Source: Siphonodentalium dalli
Lineage: Eukaryota; Mollusca; Scaphopoda; Gadilida; Siphonodentaliidae
DNA: 64,000 bases
Direction of reading: 5' to 3'
Assembly: GCA_032622095.1 (NCBI GenBank)
Contig: CP136069.1
Coordinates: 100,904,278 to 100,968,277, forward strand
Shown here: positions 41,111 to 53,141 of the stretch, in pieces
Layout: the number at the start of each line of letters is the position of its first letter
Numbering within the stretch: the first letter of the stretch is position 1
Notes under the pieces: generated by a model
Seen by the model: only the letters and a program-made list of their open reading frames with translations
Database searches by the model: none
What the model was told of the DNA's origin: nothing
Position numbers and translations under genes: made by a program

Positions 41111-42911
41111 TTTATGTGGAAACCAGGGGGGGAGTCTGCAAAAAATTTCGTATATAGGGCCGGGGTGGGTGGGTGGTCCAGAGGCCGAAAAAATTGTGCT
41201 TGTAAATTTTTTCCAAAATGGTTTTATTTCAAACAATTTACATGTACTGACCATGTAATGTTGTTTGTAAGCATGTTAGTACCATGCTTGTTGGTATAGG
41301 CCTATAGGGCTATATATATGCAGCTATAGTGACTCTTTAGCCTCTGATTTAGCAACATTCTGGATTTCACAGGATCCCGGCCCACTTCACAGTGGTCCAC
41401 CGTAATAGCGTTCAGGAAACTTAACCCATGGTTGAGTTATAATAATGCAAAACGTGTTTACGGATGGAACAAGGCCGGTAACTCTGGTATGCATTGATAG
41501 GCGAAACCTGTGATATGCTGTAATATGCCCATACATCCTTCCCCTACCATTCTGGTCTATCGCCATACCAAACCACATCAAAATTCGACAACTGACACTT
41601 AACTTATATTGCAAAAAACTTTGTACGGACTGAATTTCATAAAGTAGAACAGGGCCCATAAATCTGGTAGGCATTGATGGTCACAACCCGTGATATTATG
41701 CAAATTCGTTCCCCATTTCTGGTCTGTCACCATGCCATAGGGCATCAAAATATGACAACCTACTCTTGAGTTATAATGCAAAATGTTTGTACGGATTGAC
41801 GCACGGACGGCTCTAGACGTCAACTATATACCCGCCGACTAATATCGGGGGGTATAATAACCATATATCTAGGTGTGTACCTAACCAAAAACAATTCCCA
41901 TCCCCCACCCCACCCCGGTGGATAAGACTAAAGAGTTCTTTGGTCATGCACAAATAATTGTGGAACCCCTGACCTGTTTACCACTATTTACACTGGCCAG
42001 TGTTCTCTGTCAGACACAACACACTCGATATATTAAGGCTATAATGGGGTCTAGGGCGATTTGTGACATATAGTGTACCTACACAATGCTTTATTATTGT
42101 TGTTAGATACTGAAAACACTGGGAAACACCTGGAAATACAGTTTATTTTTCGTTTTTCTGATCTGTATTTACCAATTAAGCATGTTATTGCTTGAGTCTT
42201 AATGGTACACAGCAAGAGTTTGCACCAAAAAAATGATAGTGGAATGGGATTGAAAGGCAGTTAACACAGTTATTGAAGAACGGCTAAAAAAAACTCTGAA
42301 ATTTTGATAAAAACATGAGAAAGGGGGGTGGGTCCCCAAAATTGTGGAGGATTTTTTTTTTTTTTTGCACAAATGGGGTGGTGGGTTCCTCGGGGTCGGA
42401 AAAAAACCTTTTTGATAATCCGACATATCGACATTCGCACGCGTTTCATTGCGGTGACAACCACTAACTCAGCCTCGTATACTTGTAATTTTAACACCGT
42501 GTTCTACCCGATTTGTGTTATTTCTGTACTATGAAACTCCCTAAGTTGGTAATTTATCAGCCCGTCAAGCGAGTTCTTGTTTTCCCCCTAGATAGACAAT
42601 TCGAGTACTATATAGTAACAAAAAGTTGCAGCGTTGGGACACTCCATTCACCCCAAAAAACGAGCAGCTTGCTGCTGAAATGAATCCCAGTTACAGAATG
42701 GCTCTCCGAGAAATTATATAAGTCAGTGCATACCGATGTATGGTGTGAAAAAGTGTAATCGCCTATTGTTAAATTCCAATATAGAATGCAAGGAATTTAT
42801 AAGAATACAATTGCTCGAGAACACAAGTCTCGCTTTACAAGACTAGGAAAATACCGGGAATACATGTGTAAATATAATAGTAATAATACAGTATAAAGTG
42901 AATCGGTGGGT
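41111..42911. repeat. Non-coding stretch with ~170-bp tandem units
   Basis: Between about 41420 and 41810, TTGAGTTATAATGCAAAA, TTGTACGGA, CTGGTATGCATTGAT / CTGGTAGGCATTGATGG and CATACCAAACCACATCAAAAT / CATGCCATAGGGCATCAAAAT recur two to three times. A T-run of 17 is at 42350-42366. No gene is seen. Confidence 0.6.
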
Positions 42912-43425
42912 ATATTAGTCAAATGTGTGCGCATGGTGATAGCGTCGACAATACTTTATACAAGACTACATGGGATTGTCAAGGGTTTTATTGGTGCTAT
43001 TGGTTTTATTGGCTATTTTCGGCGGGGGATTCGTTATATTGGTGCATGGCTATACATGTATATGTCGGGTAGTCGTTATATTGACGCATGACTTTATATG
43101 ATGGGGAGTCGTTATATTGGTGCATGGCTATATATGGTGGGGTATCTTCAAATCAGTGCATATTAGATGTAATATAGTCTGCATTTAAAAGCCAACGATT
43201 TGATTTCAACATATTTATTGCGTATACTGAAATGTATATTTTGGAGGACAAGTTGTTATCACTTACACGAATCTCGATCCGCCCCTAGCAAACTACATAT
43301 TATAACGTATTACATTAACAGTTACTGAGAAACAATTGTGTATGGCGGGTGTATTATAATAAAATGTAATGAGTCCTAAGCACAGCATACATGTATGATA
43401 TTCTAGAATTTGGGGCCATGGAGTT
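42912..43425. repeat. Left arm of a ~500-bp inverted duplication (partner 49227-49689)
   Basis: Nearly identical in reverse complement to 49227-49689, from ATATTAGTCAAATGTGTGCG to CTAGAATTTGGGGCCATGGAG. This arm keeps about 55 bases (around 43158-43210) that are absent from the partner. Confidence 0.88.
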
Positions 43426-43793
43426 TTGAAGAAGGGTGTCACGGAGTGTGTGTGTTTCTGAAATTATACTGTGACTTTCTACGAATACGTTCAGTTAGAG
43501 AGGACCTTCGTGAATAGTTTGCCCAAGCAGCTGAGTATTGTTATCGTCTATAATTATTCGGGTCACTGGGATCTCCCTTATTCTTAAATATAGGAATAAT
43601 CGTTCCCAGATTAAAAAGTTTAAAACCGCTCAATTTTAAACACTCTTTATCTAGTTTTGTTCTAAATGTGACCACCAAGGTGTGATCAATGGGAATTTGT
43701 GATTCCTCAAGTAATATGAAATATACAAATTCTCAGGTCTGCCTAATTCTAAGAGGACCATTGACAATCATTAGGCAGACTGTGGCATTATGC
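43426..43793. other. Non-coding stretch
   Basis: No gene is seen. GGTCTGCCTAATTCTAAG / CATTAGGCAGACTG lie inverted at about 43737-43789. Confidence 0.45.
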
Positions 43794-44352
43794 AGACCAA
43801 ATCCGGTCTGCCTACTTTTTGCATGTCAGTCACAACTAGTTATGGGGCTTTAATTGTTAACACCTCTCCTTGTTCAACCGATTTAGGTTGTCTTTTGTCT
43901 ATAAAATGATGGGATTGAAATTAAAGGCATTTCAGCCCCGTTCGTTTGGAGAAATGTATATTCTGTCGATATATAATTTCATCATTGTGCGGTCGAAACA
44001 TCCACAGCGGTCTTGAAAAAATAAACTTTTCTGGTTTTTGCATTTTTATGTATAGGATGCAGCAAAAAAGAAGATAACAGGTCAAATGTCATTAAAACAT
44101 CGAAAAATCTGGTGTATACATCGAAATTGAGTACAAATTTCGGGATTGAAAAAAGACCGCACAATGATGAAACTATATCGATCGAATATACATGTCTCAA
44201 AATTATCGGGGCGGAAATGCCCTTTTCAACAATTTGTTCAATCCCATCATTTTATAAACAAAAGACAACCTAAATCCGTAGAGGTGTTAACAATTAAATC
44301 GCAAGATAACTAATTGTGACTGGCATGCAAAAATTAGGCAGACCCGATTTCG
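43794..44352. mobile_element. Foldback (MITE-like) element with ~190-bp arms
   Basis: The left arm (about 43796-43997) and right arm (about 44152-44352) are inverted copies: GGTCTGCCTACTTTTTGCATG pairs with CATGCAAAAATTAGGCAGACC, GTTGTCTTTTGTCTATAAAA with TTTTATAAACAAAAGACAAC, and ATTTCATCATTGTGCGGTC with GACCGCACAATGATGAAA. The loop is about 150 bases; no coding. Confidence 0.85.
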
Positions 44353-44373
44353 TCTTTTTTCGATATATATATA

Positions 44374-45114
44374 CTAGCCGATGAGCCCGACGTTGTCCGG
44401 GCTATTCAAAAACCAAATTTTAAGTCGATAGCTCTACCCGTTTCCGAGATCTGGTCTGCGCATGCGCAAAATCTGGCGTCGCACGGGCTCGGCGACCCGA
44501 TAAAATTCGTATCCGGGGCAAGATACATTCACATACCAAATTTCAAGTCGATAGCTCCACCCGTTTCCGAGATCTCGTCTGCGCATGCGCGAAGCTGACG
44601 TCGCACGGGCTCGGCGACCCGATACAATTCGTATCCGGGGTAAGATACATTCACATACCAAATTTCAAGTCGATAGCTCCACCCGTTTCCGAGATCTCGT
44701 CTGCGCATGCGCGAATCTGACGTCGCACGGGCTCGGCGACCCGATAAAATTCGTATCCGGGGTAAGATACATTCACATACCAAATTTCAAGTCGATAGCT
44801 CCACCCGTTTCCGAGATCTCGTCTGCGCATTCGCGAAGCTGGCGTCGCACGGGCTCGGCGACCCGATAAAATTCGTATCCGGGGCAAGATACATTCACAT
44901 AGCAAATTTCAAGTCGATAGCTCCACCCGTTTCCGAGATCTCTACTGCGCATTCGCGAAGCGGGCGCCACACGGGCTCGCCAATACGACAACGACGACCG
45001 CCTGGTCAAACTACACACATGTAGGCCTACCAAGTTTCGTCCAGATCGGTCGAGAATCGTATATTTGTATAAATGACATACAGACATACAGACAAACAAA
45101 CAAACAGAGGTCTT

Positions 45115-45120
<6 letters not shown>
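44374..45120 (-). mobile_element. Helitron-like element C, minus strand, with 122-bp internal tandem repeats
   Basis: The minus strand ends in a GC-rich hairpin (AGCCCGGACAACGTCGGGCT), six bases, then CTAG followed by T: the 3' end expected of a Helitron. The 5' side starts near 45118 (TTGAAGACCTCTGTTTGTTTG) next to a (TA)n tract. No helicase or Rep gene is present, so it is non-autonomous. Confidence 0.75.
44431..45000. repeat. Five-copy 122-bp minisatellite within Helitron C
   Basis: Units start at 44431, 44554, 44676, 44798 and 44920 with GCTCCACCCGTTTCCGAG. The first three carry TGCGCATGCGC palindromes; the last two carry GCGCATTCGCG. Long frames on both strands across it are produced by the repeat. 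Confidence 0.92.
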
Positions 45121-45148
<28 letters not shown>

Positions 45149-45150
45149 TA

Positions 45151-46187
45151 TCTATCTATACTATATATTTTGAGACTTCGTATATGTGTGTGTGTACTTC
45201 ATAGAATCCAAAACGCGTGTAAAGATTGAGCTCAAACTTCCTATGTAAGTGGTCGTGGTCGTGGTTTAGAGAAGCTCAGAGCACCCGTTCTCCAATCTCA
45301 AATCACCGCAAAGGCACGGCGGGGGTTAATCAAGTGATTATTTAATGAGCGTTTGTTTTTGACGCATCTCTATAAAGAGCGTCTGTTTCCCATTCAACGT
45401 TATTCGCATCTGCAGAGTTATACGGGAACGCAAACGTTATCGCTCGAAATTTATTCCCTGCGAGCACGGATGGCGTGCTTTGTTTTTACAGTATATACCG
45501 GTATATACCGAAATCATCCCAGATAATCACGAATATAGCATCAGATTTCTCCCCAGATATACCGTTAAAAAGCTACTGGAATCTGCCAATCTACGGGAAA
45601 TTCCAGGGAATGCCGATTGAGCTCAAACTTGCTACCTACGGGAAGTGTCATATATATGAGTGTGTCCTTTATAGACTCTAACCGATTGAGCTCAAACTTG
45701 CTAAATAAGAAAATAGCCCCCAAGCCGTAAATATCAACAACAACGATATTACTAAATACACGTTTTCGGCAATGTGAGAGTTTTCGGGTAGCCGTGATGC
45801 CAACAACAACGACCCGAAGACAGATTTCCCGACGGGAAGCGTTTGTTTTAAATTCAATGCAATGTTATCGTAGAGAGATTTCACGAAACAAAGAATGCGT
45901 TGTCTGTCGTTTCTAGGAAGGGGGGGATTTCTACGGGTAAATTTTTCGGCCAGAAACAAAAAAAATAATTAAAACAATTTACAATTTAATTAAAACAATT
46001 TAAAATTAAAAAAAATTAACAAATAAAAAAACAATTCAGAAACAAAATATATTAAATTTAAAAAACATTAAATTCATATTCAAAAATAAAAAACAAAAAT
46101 AAATAAAAACAAAATAATTACAAAAATGTCATGTTTCTGAAACAAAGCCATGGGACGAATGCCGCCAGTGGCGGGCTAACCTGCTAG
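45151..46187 (+). mobile_element. Helitron-like element A1, plus strand
   Basis: Starts TCTATCTATACTATATATTTT and ends with hairpin GCCGCCAGTGGCGGGC, then TAACCTGCTAG (CTAG 46184-46187). It has an A/T-only tract at 45957-46130. No coding gene is recognised. Confidence 0.75.
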
Positions 46188-47346
46188 TACTATATATTTT
46201 GAGAACTCCGTATATATGTATATATGTGTGTGGGTATTTCATAGAATCCAAAACCCGTGTACAGATTGAGCTCAAATTTCGTATGTAAGTGTAAAATCCC
46301 ACCGACACCGCCGTGGTCGCGTTTTGGAGAAGCTCAGAGCACCCTTTATCCACTCCCAAATCACCGCAAAGGCACGGCGGGGGTTAATCAAGTGATTATT
46401 TAATGAGCGTTTGTTTTTGACGCATCGCTATAAAGAGCGTCTGTTTCCCATTCAACGTTATTAGCATCTGCAGAGTTATACGGGAAAATTGAGTGCATTT
46501 CCTATGCGGGGAGATTTACCATACTCTTACAACATCATTGTTATAGTATGTATGACACTTAGGTGAGGGCTTAGGGGGGTAGTTATAGGCATAATGCTTC
46601 TCGGAAATCCCGGCTACAAACCAACACTCACAATTTCGTATCGCAATCGGCACTTCGGGGTTAATAGCGTTGATATATAAAGAGCGTTAGTTTTCCGCAG
46701 TGTCTATATAAAGAGCGTCGTTTTCGCTATCTACTTATCTGTATGACGGTCAATTCAATGCAATGTTATCGCTCGAAATAGTATGCAGAGAGAGAAGCGT
46801 TTGTTTTCAATGCAATATCGGATTCGACATCAAGCGTGAACGTTATCGCTCGAAATAGCTCGAAATATTATGCTGAGAGAGGAACGGGGGACATGTTTAC
46901 AATTCAACAAAACGTTACGGGATTCAACAAAACGTTATCGCTCGAAATGTTTAGGACGGGTACCACGAATTAACTCATTAAAAGTGGTTCCTAGGAAGGG
47001 GGATTTCATTGACCCGCTCGAAATAGCTCGAAATATTATGCAGAGAGATTTCACGACGGGTTCAACAAAACGTTATCGCTCGAAATGTTTAGGACGGGTA
47101 CCATGAATTAACCCATTGAAAGTCGTTCCTAGGTAGGGGGATTCATCGGATTTTTCCGCCAGAAACAAAATTTGTTTTACAATAAAAAAACAATTAAATT
47201 ATAAAAAAGAATTAAATATTAAAAAATAGAAAAAATACATAAATTAAATAATCAGAAAAAATATATATTACATTTAAAAAACATTAAAATAATATTAAAA
47301 TGTCATGTTTCGGACAAACGCCGCCGGTGGCGGGCTAACCTGCTAG
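46188..47346 (+). mobile_element. Helitron-like element A2, plus strand, joined head-to-tail to A1
   Basis: Begins at the base after the A1 CTAG (TACTATATATTTTGAGAACTCC) and ends CCGCCGGTGGCGGGC-TAACCTG-CTAG (47343-47346). Internally it has near-duplicate segments (GTTATCGCTCGAAAT, GGACGGGTACCA, twice each at 46930-46990 and 47075-47110) and an A/T-rich tract at 47160-47300. Confidence 0.78.
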
Positions 47347-48316
47347 TCTATTATATATTTTTGGAAGATCTGTTTGTGCGTGCGTTTGTTTGTGTGTGTG
47401 TGTGTGTGTGTAATCGATGAACTCGAAAACGGCCGACCCGATTTCGATGAAACTTGGTATGTGGGGGTATTTTCGGCCGGGGGGGTGACATAGGCCTATT
47501 GATTTTCAGATCCGATGTCAACTTTTCACGTGCCGAGGTAAAATCTGTTTTTACGCTGTGTTACGGGACTTTCATTTGAGTTCGGTGCTTACAAATCGAT
47601 TCGAAACAGCGCGAATAATAAAATGCCAGTCATAATAATGACACTGTGTGAATCTTTCGTGTTTCCTCTTTCCAACGATATATAATGCGTATGTATCCGT
47701 TTTAGTTATCTGCCTCAATTATCAAGAAGAAGTGGTACTATCTTCCATCAGGATAAAAACAATGCGTAACTTCTATGACGTCGTTAGAGGTCATATGGTT
47801 AGATCACGTTAACGCTTAACCGGCCGATGCATTTGACTGTTTCAGACGTCTTGGCGATATCTCGGGCACCGATTGTAATTTATCTTTACGTTGAAACTTG
47901 ATAATTAATGAGCGTGTGTATATGAGGCGCTTTTATATACTTGAGTGGAAATCAAATCGGGTTAAACTGGCGGATTTTTACGGACGAAATTTGATGCATA
48001 GGGTATCTCGGTATCCGCTGGGCCGATTTCCCGGTATCCGCTGGGCCGATTTCCACCATTTTTGGGGTGTTGGTGTTTGACCCCACCTGACCTTGACCTT
48101 CAAAATGGTCAATTCAAGGTCAAAGCCCGGACGAAGTCGGGTCACCTTCTACAAGGTCAAATCGGGTAAAACCGGATGGATTTCGACGGGTACTTTTGTC
48201 GGGTACTTTTGTTCGGGCAGTGTTTTGGACGAGTCAAATCGTGACCCAACTTGACCTTGGCCTTCAAAATAGACAATTCAAGGTCAAAGCCCGGACGAAG
48301 TCGGGTCACCTTCTAG
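47347..48316 (+). mobile_element. Helitron-like element B1, plus strand, joined head-to-tail to A2
   Basis: Starts TCTATTATATATTTTTGG directly after the A2 CTAG and ends CCCGGACGAAGTCGGG-TCACCTT-CTAG (48313-48316). The 3' hairpin region is also duplicated internally near 48130. It carries a 60-codon frame (47898-48080) shared with copies B2 and B3, but no known domain. Confidence 0.8.
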
Positions 48317-48456
48317 TATATTATATAGCTGTGTTATTTTACTGAGTGTTGCTACACATGGCAATATATGCAGGTGCATAATGTTATAATATAACCTACG
48401 TATCATAGGCAAATCCAACACAAATAACAGCAACACAAAATTACAACTAGTGTCCG
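48317..48456. repeat. 140-bp 3' flank of Helitron B1, inverted copy at 50119-50257
   Basis: From TATATTATATAGCTGTGTT to ACAACTAGTGTCC; the reverse complement lies immediately outside the 3' end of B2. The third copy, B3, lacks this flank. Confidence 0.88.
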
Positions 48457-50118
48457 GGGAACGAAACTTTACCAGTACACATGGACAGGTTATTCGTTCA
48501 GACGCTAAATTCTTTCAAGCAAATAAATTAGACTGAGAAATTATGTTCAATGATAACAGAGTCCTTTACAACACGTTTCTACAAACATACATGCGACCCC
48601 ATCGACACGGGACAATCAGCTGGTCAAGTATGCCATGCTTCAAAATTCAAGAACATATGGACTCTTATATCAGCTGATTTTAATAATATGATTTGCCGAA
48701 TGTGTCATTTCAGCACGAGACGAGACGCATTTGAGTACATCTCGTTCCGAGTATACCCGCCACGTCCCTAGTAGCGGGTATATCCAAACGGAATAAAACT
48801 TTAAGTGCGTCTACTCGCATTTAATTTGAAACAAACGTCGCACTTTTGTCGACTCGAATTCAAATACCACCAAATACCACCAAGATGCGACGTTTGTTTC
48901 AAACACGGATTTCAGACGCATCACCAATTAGATTCGTGTTGCCCACACACATTCTTCGTCGGTAGCGCGTCTTCTCGCATTTATTTGAAACAAACGTCGC
49001 ACTTTTGTCGACTCGAATTCGAGTCGTCGGTAGTGTGACGTTTATTCCGAGGGTAACAATGGCTACAAAGTGCAAGCGTACGAAACTAGTCTTTTTAAAA
49101 AGCCGATGATAATCTTATGAGATGAAATCTGATAATTCTAGTAAGATAATTGTGATAATGCCACGAATTTCTACCCTGTCTTACGTCCGTAAAGATCATA
49201 TTCCACCACGCACTTCAACACTTGGGAACTCCATGGCCCCTAATTCTAGAATATCATACATGTATGCTGTGCTTAGGACTCATTACATTTTATTATAATA
49301 CACCCGCCATACACAATTGTTTCTCAGTAACTGTTAATGTAATACGTTATAATATGTAGTTTGCTAGGGGCGGATCGAGATTCGTGTAAGTGATAACAAC
49401 TTGTCCTCCAAAATATACATTTCATTATACGCAATAAATATGTTGAAATCAAAAGATACCCCACCATATATAGCCATGCACCAATATAACGACTCCCCAT
49501 CATATAAAGTCATGCGTCAATATAACGACTACCCGACATATACATGTATAGCCATGCACCAATATAACGAATCCCCCGCCGAAAATAGCCAATAAAACCA
49601 ATAGCACCAATAAAACCCTTGACAATCCCATGTAGTCTTGTATAAAGTATTGTCGACGCTATCACCATGCGCACACATTTGACTAATATGATTTGCCGAA
49701 TGTGTCATTTCAGCACGAGACGATAGATTGGGACGCAGATAACGATGAGAAATAAAAACATATTTGTCAGCTTCTGTAACGCTTGTCCCGCTCTGTATCA
49801 AGGCTTTCTACATGGGACAAAAACATACCCCCTTAACTTTTTGCTCACGTTTCTTGCCATATATGCGAGACGAGACGCATTTGAGTACATCTCGTTCCGA
49901 TAAACGAATAGTCGCTCTTTAAACATCAATTCGGACACATACACACGCCATATTTTCCTTCGTCATAATTAGAAGGGAATTCAGCAACATATATGGTTGG
50001 TCACAAAGAAGCATTGTCGTATAGTTTTCGATATATCCAGCTCCGAAATCGACTCGAGCGAATATAACTACTTACTGCTACTATATACCAACCGTTTCAT
50101 TCTGTCAAAATAAATTTT
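48457..50118. repeat. Spacer between inverted Helitron B copies, with several repeats
   Basis: No gene is seen. It contains (i) a 53-base direct repeat with GAAACAAACGTCGCACTTTTG at about 48811-48862 and 48967-49020; (ii) the inverted arm 49227-49689; (iii) a ~70-base segment TGATTTGCCGAATGTGTCAT... at 48689-48750, repeated at 49689-49722 and 49866-49900 but split there by about 145 extra bases. Confidence 0.75.
49227..49689. repeat. Right arm of the ~500-bp inverted duplication (partner 42912-43425)
   Basis: Reverse complement of 42912-43425, missing about 55 bases around 49452. It includes three GCACCAATATAACGA-type units (GCCATGCACCAATATAACGA). Confidence 0.88.
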
Positions 50119-50257
50119 GGACACTAGTTGTAATTTTGTGTTGCTGTTATTTGTGTTGGATTTGCCTATGATACGTAGGTTATATTATAACATTATGCAC
50201 CTGCATATATTGCCATGTGTAGCAACACTCAGTAAAATAACACAGCTATATAATATA
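50119..50257. repeat. 3' flank of Helitron B2, inverted copy of 48317-48456
   Basis: Near-identical reverse complement of the flank beyond B1. Confidence 0.88.
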
Positions 50258-51246
50258 CTAGAAGGTGACCCGACTTCGTCCGGGCTTTGACCTTGAATTG
50301 TCTATTTTGAAGGCCAAGGTCAAGTGGGGTCACGATTTGACTTGTCCAAAACACTGCCCGAACAAAAGTACCCGACAAAAGTACCCGTCGAAATCCATCC
50401 GGTTTTACCCGATTTGACCTTGTAGAAGGTGACCCGACTTCGTCCGGGCTTTGACCTTGAATTGACCATTTTGAAGGTCAAGGTCAGGTGGGGTCAAACA
50501 CCAACACCCCAAAAATGGTGGAAATCGGCCCAGCGGATACCGGGAAATCGGTCCAGCGGATACCGAGATACCCTATGCATCAAATTTCGTCCGTAAAAAT
50601 CCGCCAGTTTAACCCGATTTGATTTCCACTCAAGTATATAAAAGCGCCTCATATACACACGCTCATTAATTATCAAGTTTCAACGTAAAGATAAATTACA
50701 ATCGGTGCCCGAGATATCGCCAAGACGTCTGAAACAGTCAAATGCATCGGCCGGTTAAGCGTTAACGTGATCTAACCATATGACCTCTAACGACGTCATA
50801 GAAGTTACGCATTGTTTTTATCCTGATGGAAGATAGTACCACTTCTTCTTGATAATTGAGGCAGATAACTAAAACGGATACATACGCATTATATATCGTT
50901 GGAAAGAGGAAACACGAAAGATTCTCACAGTGTCATTATTATGACTGGCATTTTATTATTCGCGCTGTTTCGAATCGATTTGTAAGCACCGAACTCAAAT
51001 GAAAGTCCCGTAACACAGCGTAAAAACAGATTTGACCTCGGCACGTGAAAAGTTGACCTCGGATCTGAAAATCAATAGGCCCATGTTCGTTCTCGGGTCG
51101 AATTACGTGTCCGTACCAAGTTTGGTCGAAATCGGGTCCAGCCGTGTTCCAGTCCATCGCGAACACACACACACACACACACGCACACACACCCCCACAC
51201 ACACACACACACACAAACACACAGATCTTCCAAAATATATAATAGA
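50258..51246 (-). mobile_element. Helitron-like element B2, minus strand
   Basis: CTAG at 50258-50261 (3' end), then the GTCGGG/CCCGGAC hairpin in reverse; the 5' end TCTATT is at 51246, next to truncated element A3. It has a (CA)n tract at 51167-51220 and the 60-codon frame at 50494-50676. Confidence 0.8.
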
Positions 51247-51874
51247 TATATTGGCAGATTCCAGTAGCTTTATAACGGTATATCTGGGGAGAAATCTGAT
51301 GCTATATTCGTGATTATCTGGGATGATTTCGGTATATACCGAAGCAAAGCGCGCCATCCGTGCTCGCAGGGAATAAATTTCGAGCGATAACGTTTGCGTA
51401 AATACGAAATTGTGAGTGTTGGTTTGTAACCGGGATTTCTGAGAAGCATTATGCCTATAACTACCCCCCCTAAGCCCTGACCTAAGTGTCATACATACTA
51501 TAACAATGATGTTGTAAGAGCTCCAATAAATCTGCCCGCATAGGCAAGCACTCAATGTTCCCGTATAACTCTGCAGATGCATGCTAATAACGTTGAATGG
51601 GAAACAGACGCTCTGTATAGAGATGCGTCAAAAACAAACGCTCATTAAATAATCACTTGATTAACCCCCGCCGTGCCTTTGCGGTGATTTGAGATTGGAG
51701 AACGGGTGCTCTGAGCTTCTCTAAACCGCGACCACGGTCGCGTCGGTGGAATTTGACACTTACATAGGAAGTTTGAGCTCAATCTGTACACGCGTTTTGG
51801 ATTCTATGAAGTACACACATATATACATATATATATATACGGAGTTTTCAAAATATATAGTATAGATAGATAGA
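51247..51874 (-). mobile_element. Helitron-like element A3, minus strand, 3'-truncated
   Basis: The 5' end (TCTATCTATCTATACTATATA on the minus strand) is at 51874. The sequence follows A1/A2 inward and stops where B2 begins (TATTGGCAGATTCCAG); the hairpin-CTAG 3' end is missing. Confidence 0.75.
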
Positions 51875-53141
51875 CTAGCAGGTTAGCCCGCCACCGGCGG
51901 AGTTTGTCCGAAACATGACATTTTAATATTATTTTAATGTTTTTTAAATGTAATAGATTTTTTTTCTGATTTTTTTCCGAAACATAACAGAATCATGACA
52001 TTTTTTTAATTATTTTTTTTTTATTTATATTTTTTTTTAATTTTAACATGACATTTTAATATTATTTTAATGTTTTTTAAATGTAATATATTTGTTTTCT
52101 GAATTTTTTCCGAAACATAACAGAAAGATGCCATTTTTTAAATTATTTTGTTTTTATTTATATATTTTTTAAATTTTAATATTAATTTAATGTTTTTTTA
52201 ATTTAATTTATGTATTTTTTAAATTTTTTAATATTTAATTGTTTTTTATAATTTAAATTTTTTTTTTATTGTTAATTTTTTTTTTTTTCTGGCGGAAAAA
52301 TCCGATGAATCCCCTTTCCTAGGAACGACTTTCAATGGGTTAATTCATGGTACCCGTCCTAAACATTTCGAGCGATAACGTTTTGTTGAATCCCGTAACG
52401 TTTTGTTGAATTGTAAACATGTCCCCCGTTCCTAGGAACGACAGGCAATCTCTCTGCATAATATTTCGAGCTATTTCGAGCGATAACGTTCACGCTTGAT
52501 GTCGAATCCGGTATTGCATTGAAAACAAACGCTTCTCTCTCTGCATACTATTTCGAGCGATAATATTGCATTGAATTGACCGTCATACAGATACGTAGAT
52601 AGCGAAAACGACGCTCTTTATATAGACACTGCGGAAAACTAACTCTCTTTATATATCAACGCTATTAACCCCGAAGTGCCGATTGCGATACGAAATTGTG
52701 AGTGTTGGTTTGTAACCGGGATTTCTGAGAAGCATTATGCCTATAACTACCCCCCTAAGCCCTGACCTAAGTGTCATACATACTATAACAATGATGTTGT
52801 AAGAGTATGGTAAATCTCCCCGCATAGGAAATGCACTCAATTTTCCCGTATAACTCTGCAGATGCTAATAACGTTGAATGGGAAACAGACGCTCTTTATA
52901 GCGATGCGTAAAAAAAAACCGCTCATTAAATAATCACTTGATTAACCCCCGCCGTGCCTTTGCGGTGATTTGGGAGTGGATAAAGGGTGCTCTGAGCTTC
53001 TCCAAAACGCAACCACGGCGGTGTCGGTGGGATTTTACACTTACATACGAAATTTTAGCTCAATCTGTACACGCGTTTTGGATTCTATGAAGTACCCACA
53101 CACATATATACATATATACGGAGTTCTCAAAATATATAGTA
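51875..53141 (-). mobile_element. Helitron-like element A4, minus strand, joined to A3
   Basis: CTAG at 51875-51878 abuts the 5' end of A3; the hairpin CCGCCACCGGCGG follows, then a long T/A-only tract (51905-52285). The 5' end TACTATATATTTTGAGAACTC is at 53141. Confidence 0.78.

Noticed and set aside
41387-41823. Minus-strand frames with similar peptides
   Set aside because: Produced by the ~170-bp tandem units; no start, domain or splice context.
44431-45000. Possible CRISPR-like array
   Set aside because: Units are directly adjacent tandem copies without unique spacers, in a eukaryotic setting.
44434-45117. Overlapping long frames on both strands in the 44.4-45.1 kb repeats
   Set aside because: They arise from the 122-bp Helitron C minisatellite; frames exist on both strands with the same repeated peptide and no conserved start.
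50939-51582. Frames rich in Cys-Val or His-Thr
   Set aside because: They are translations of the (CA)n tract in Helitron B2.
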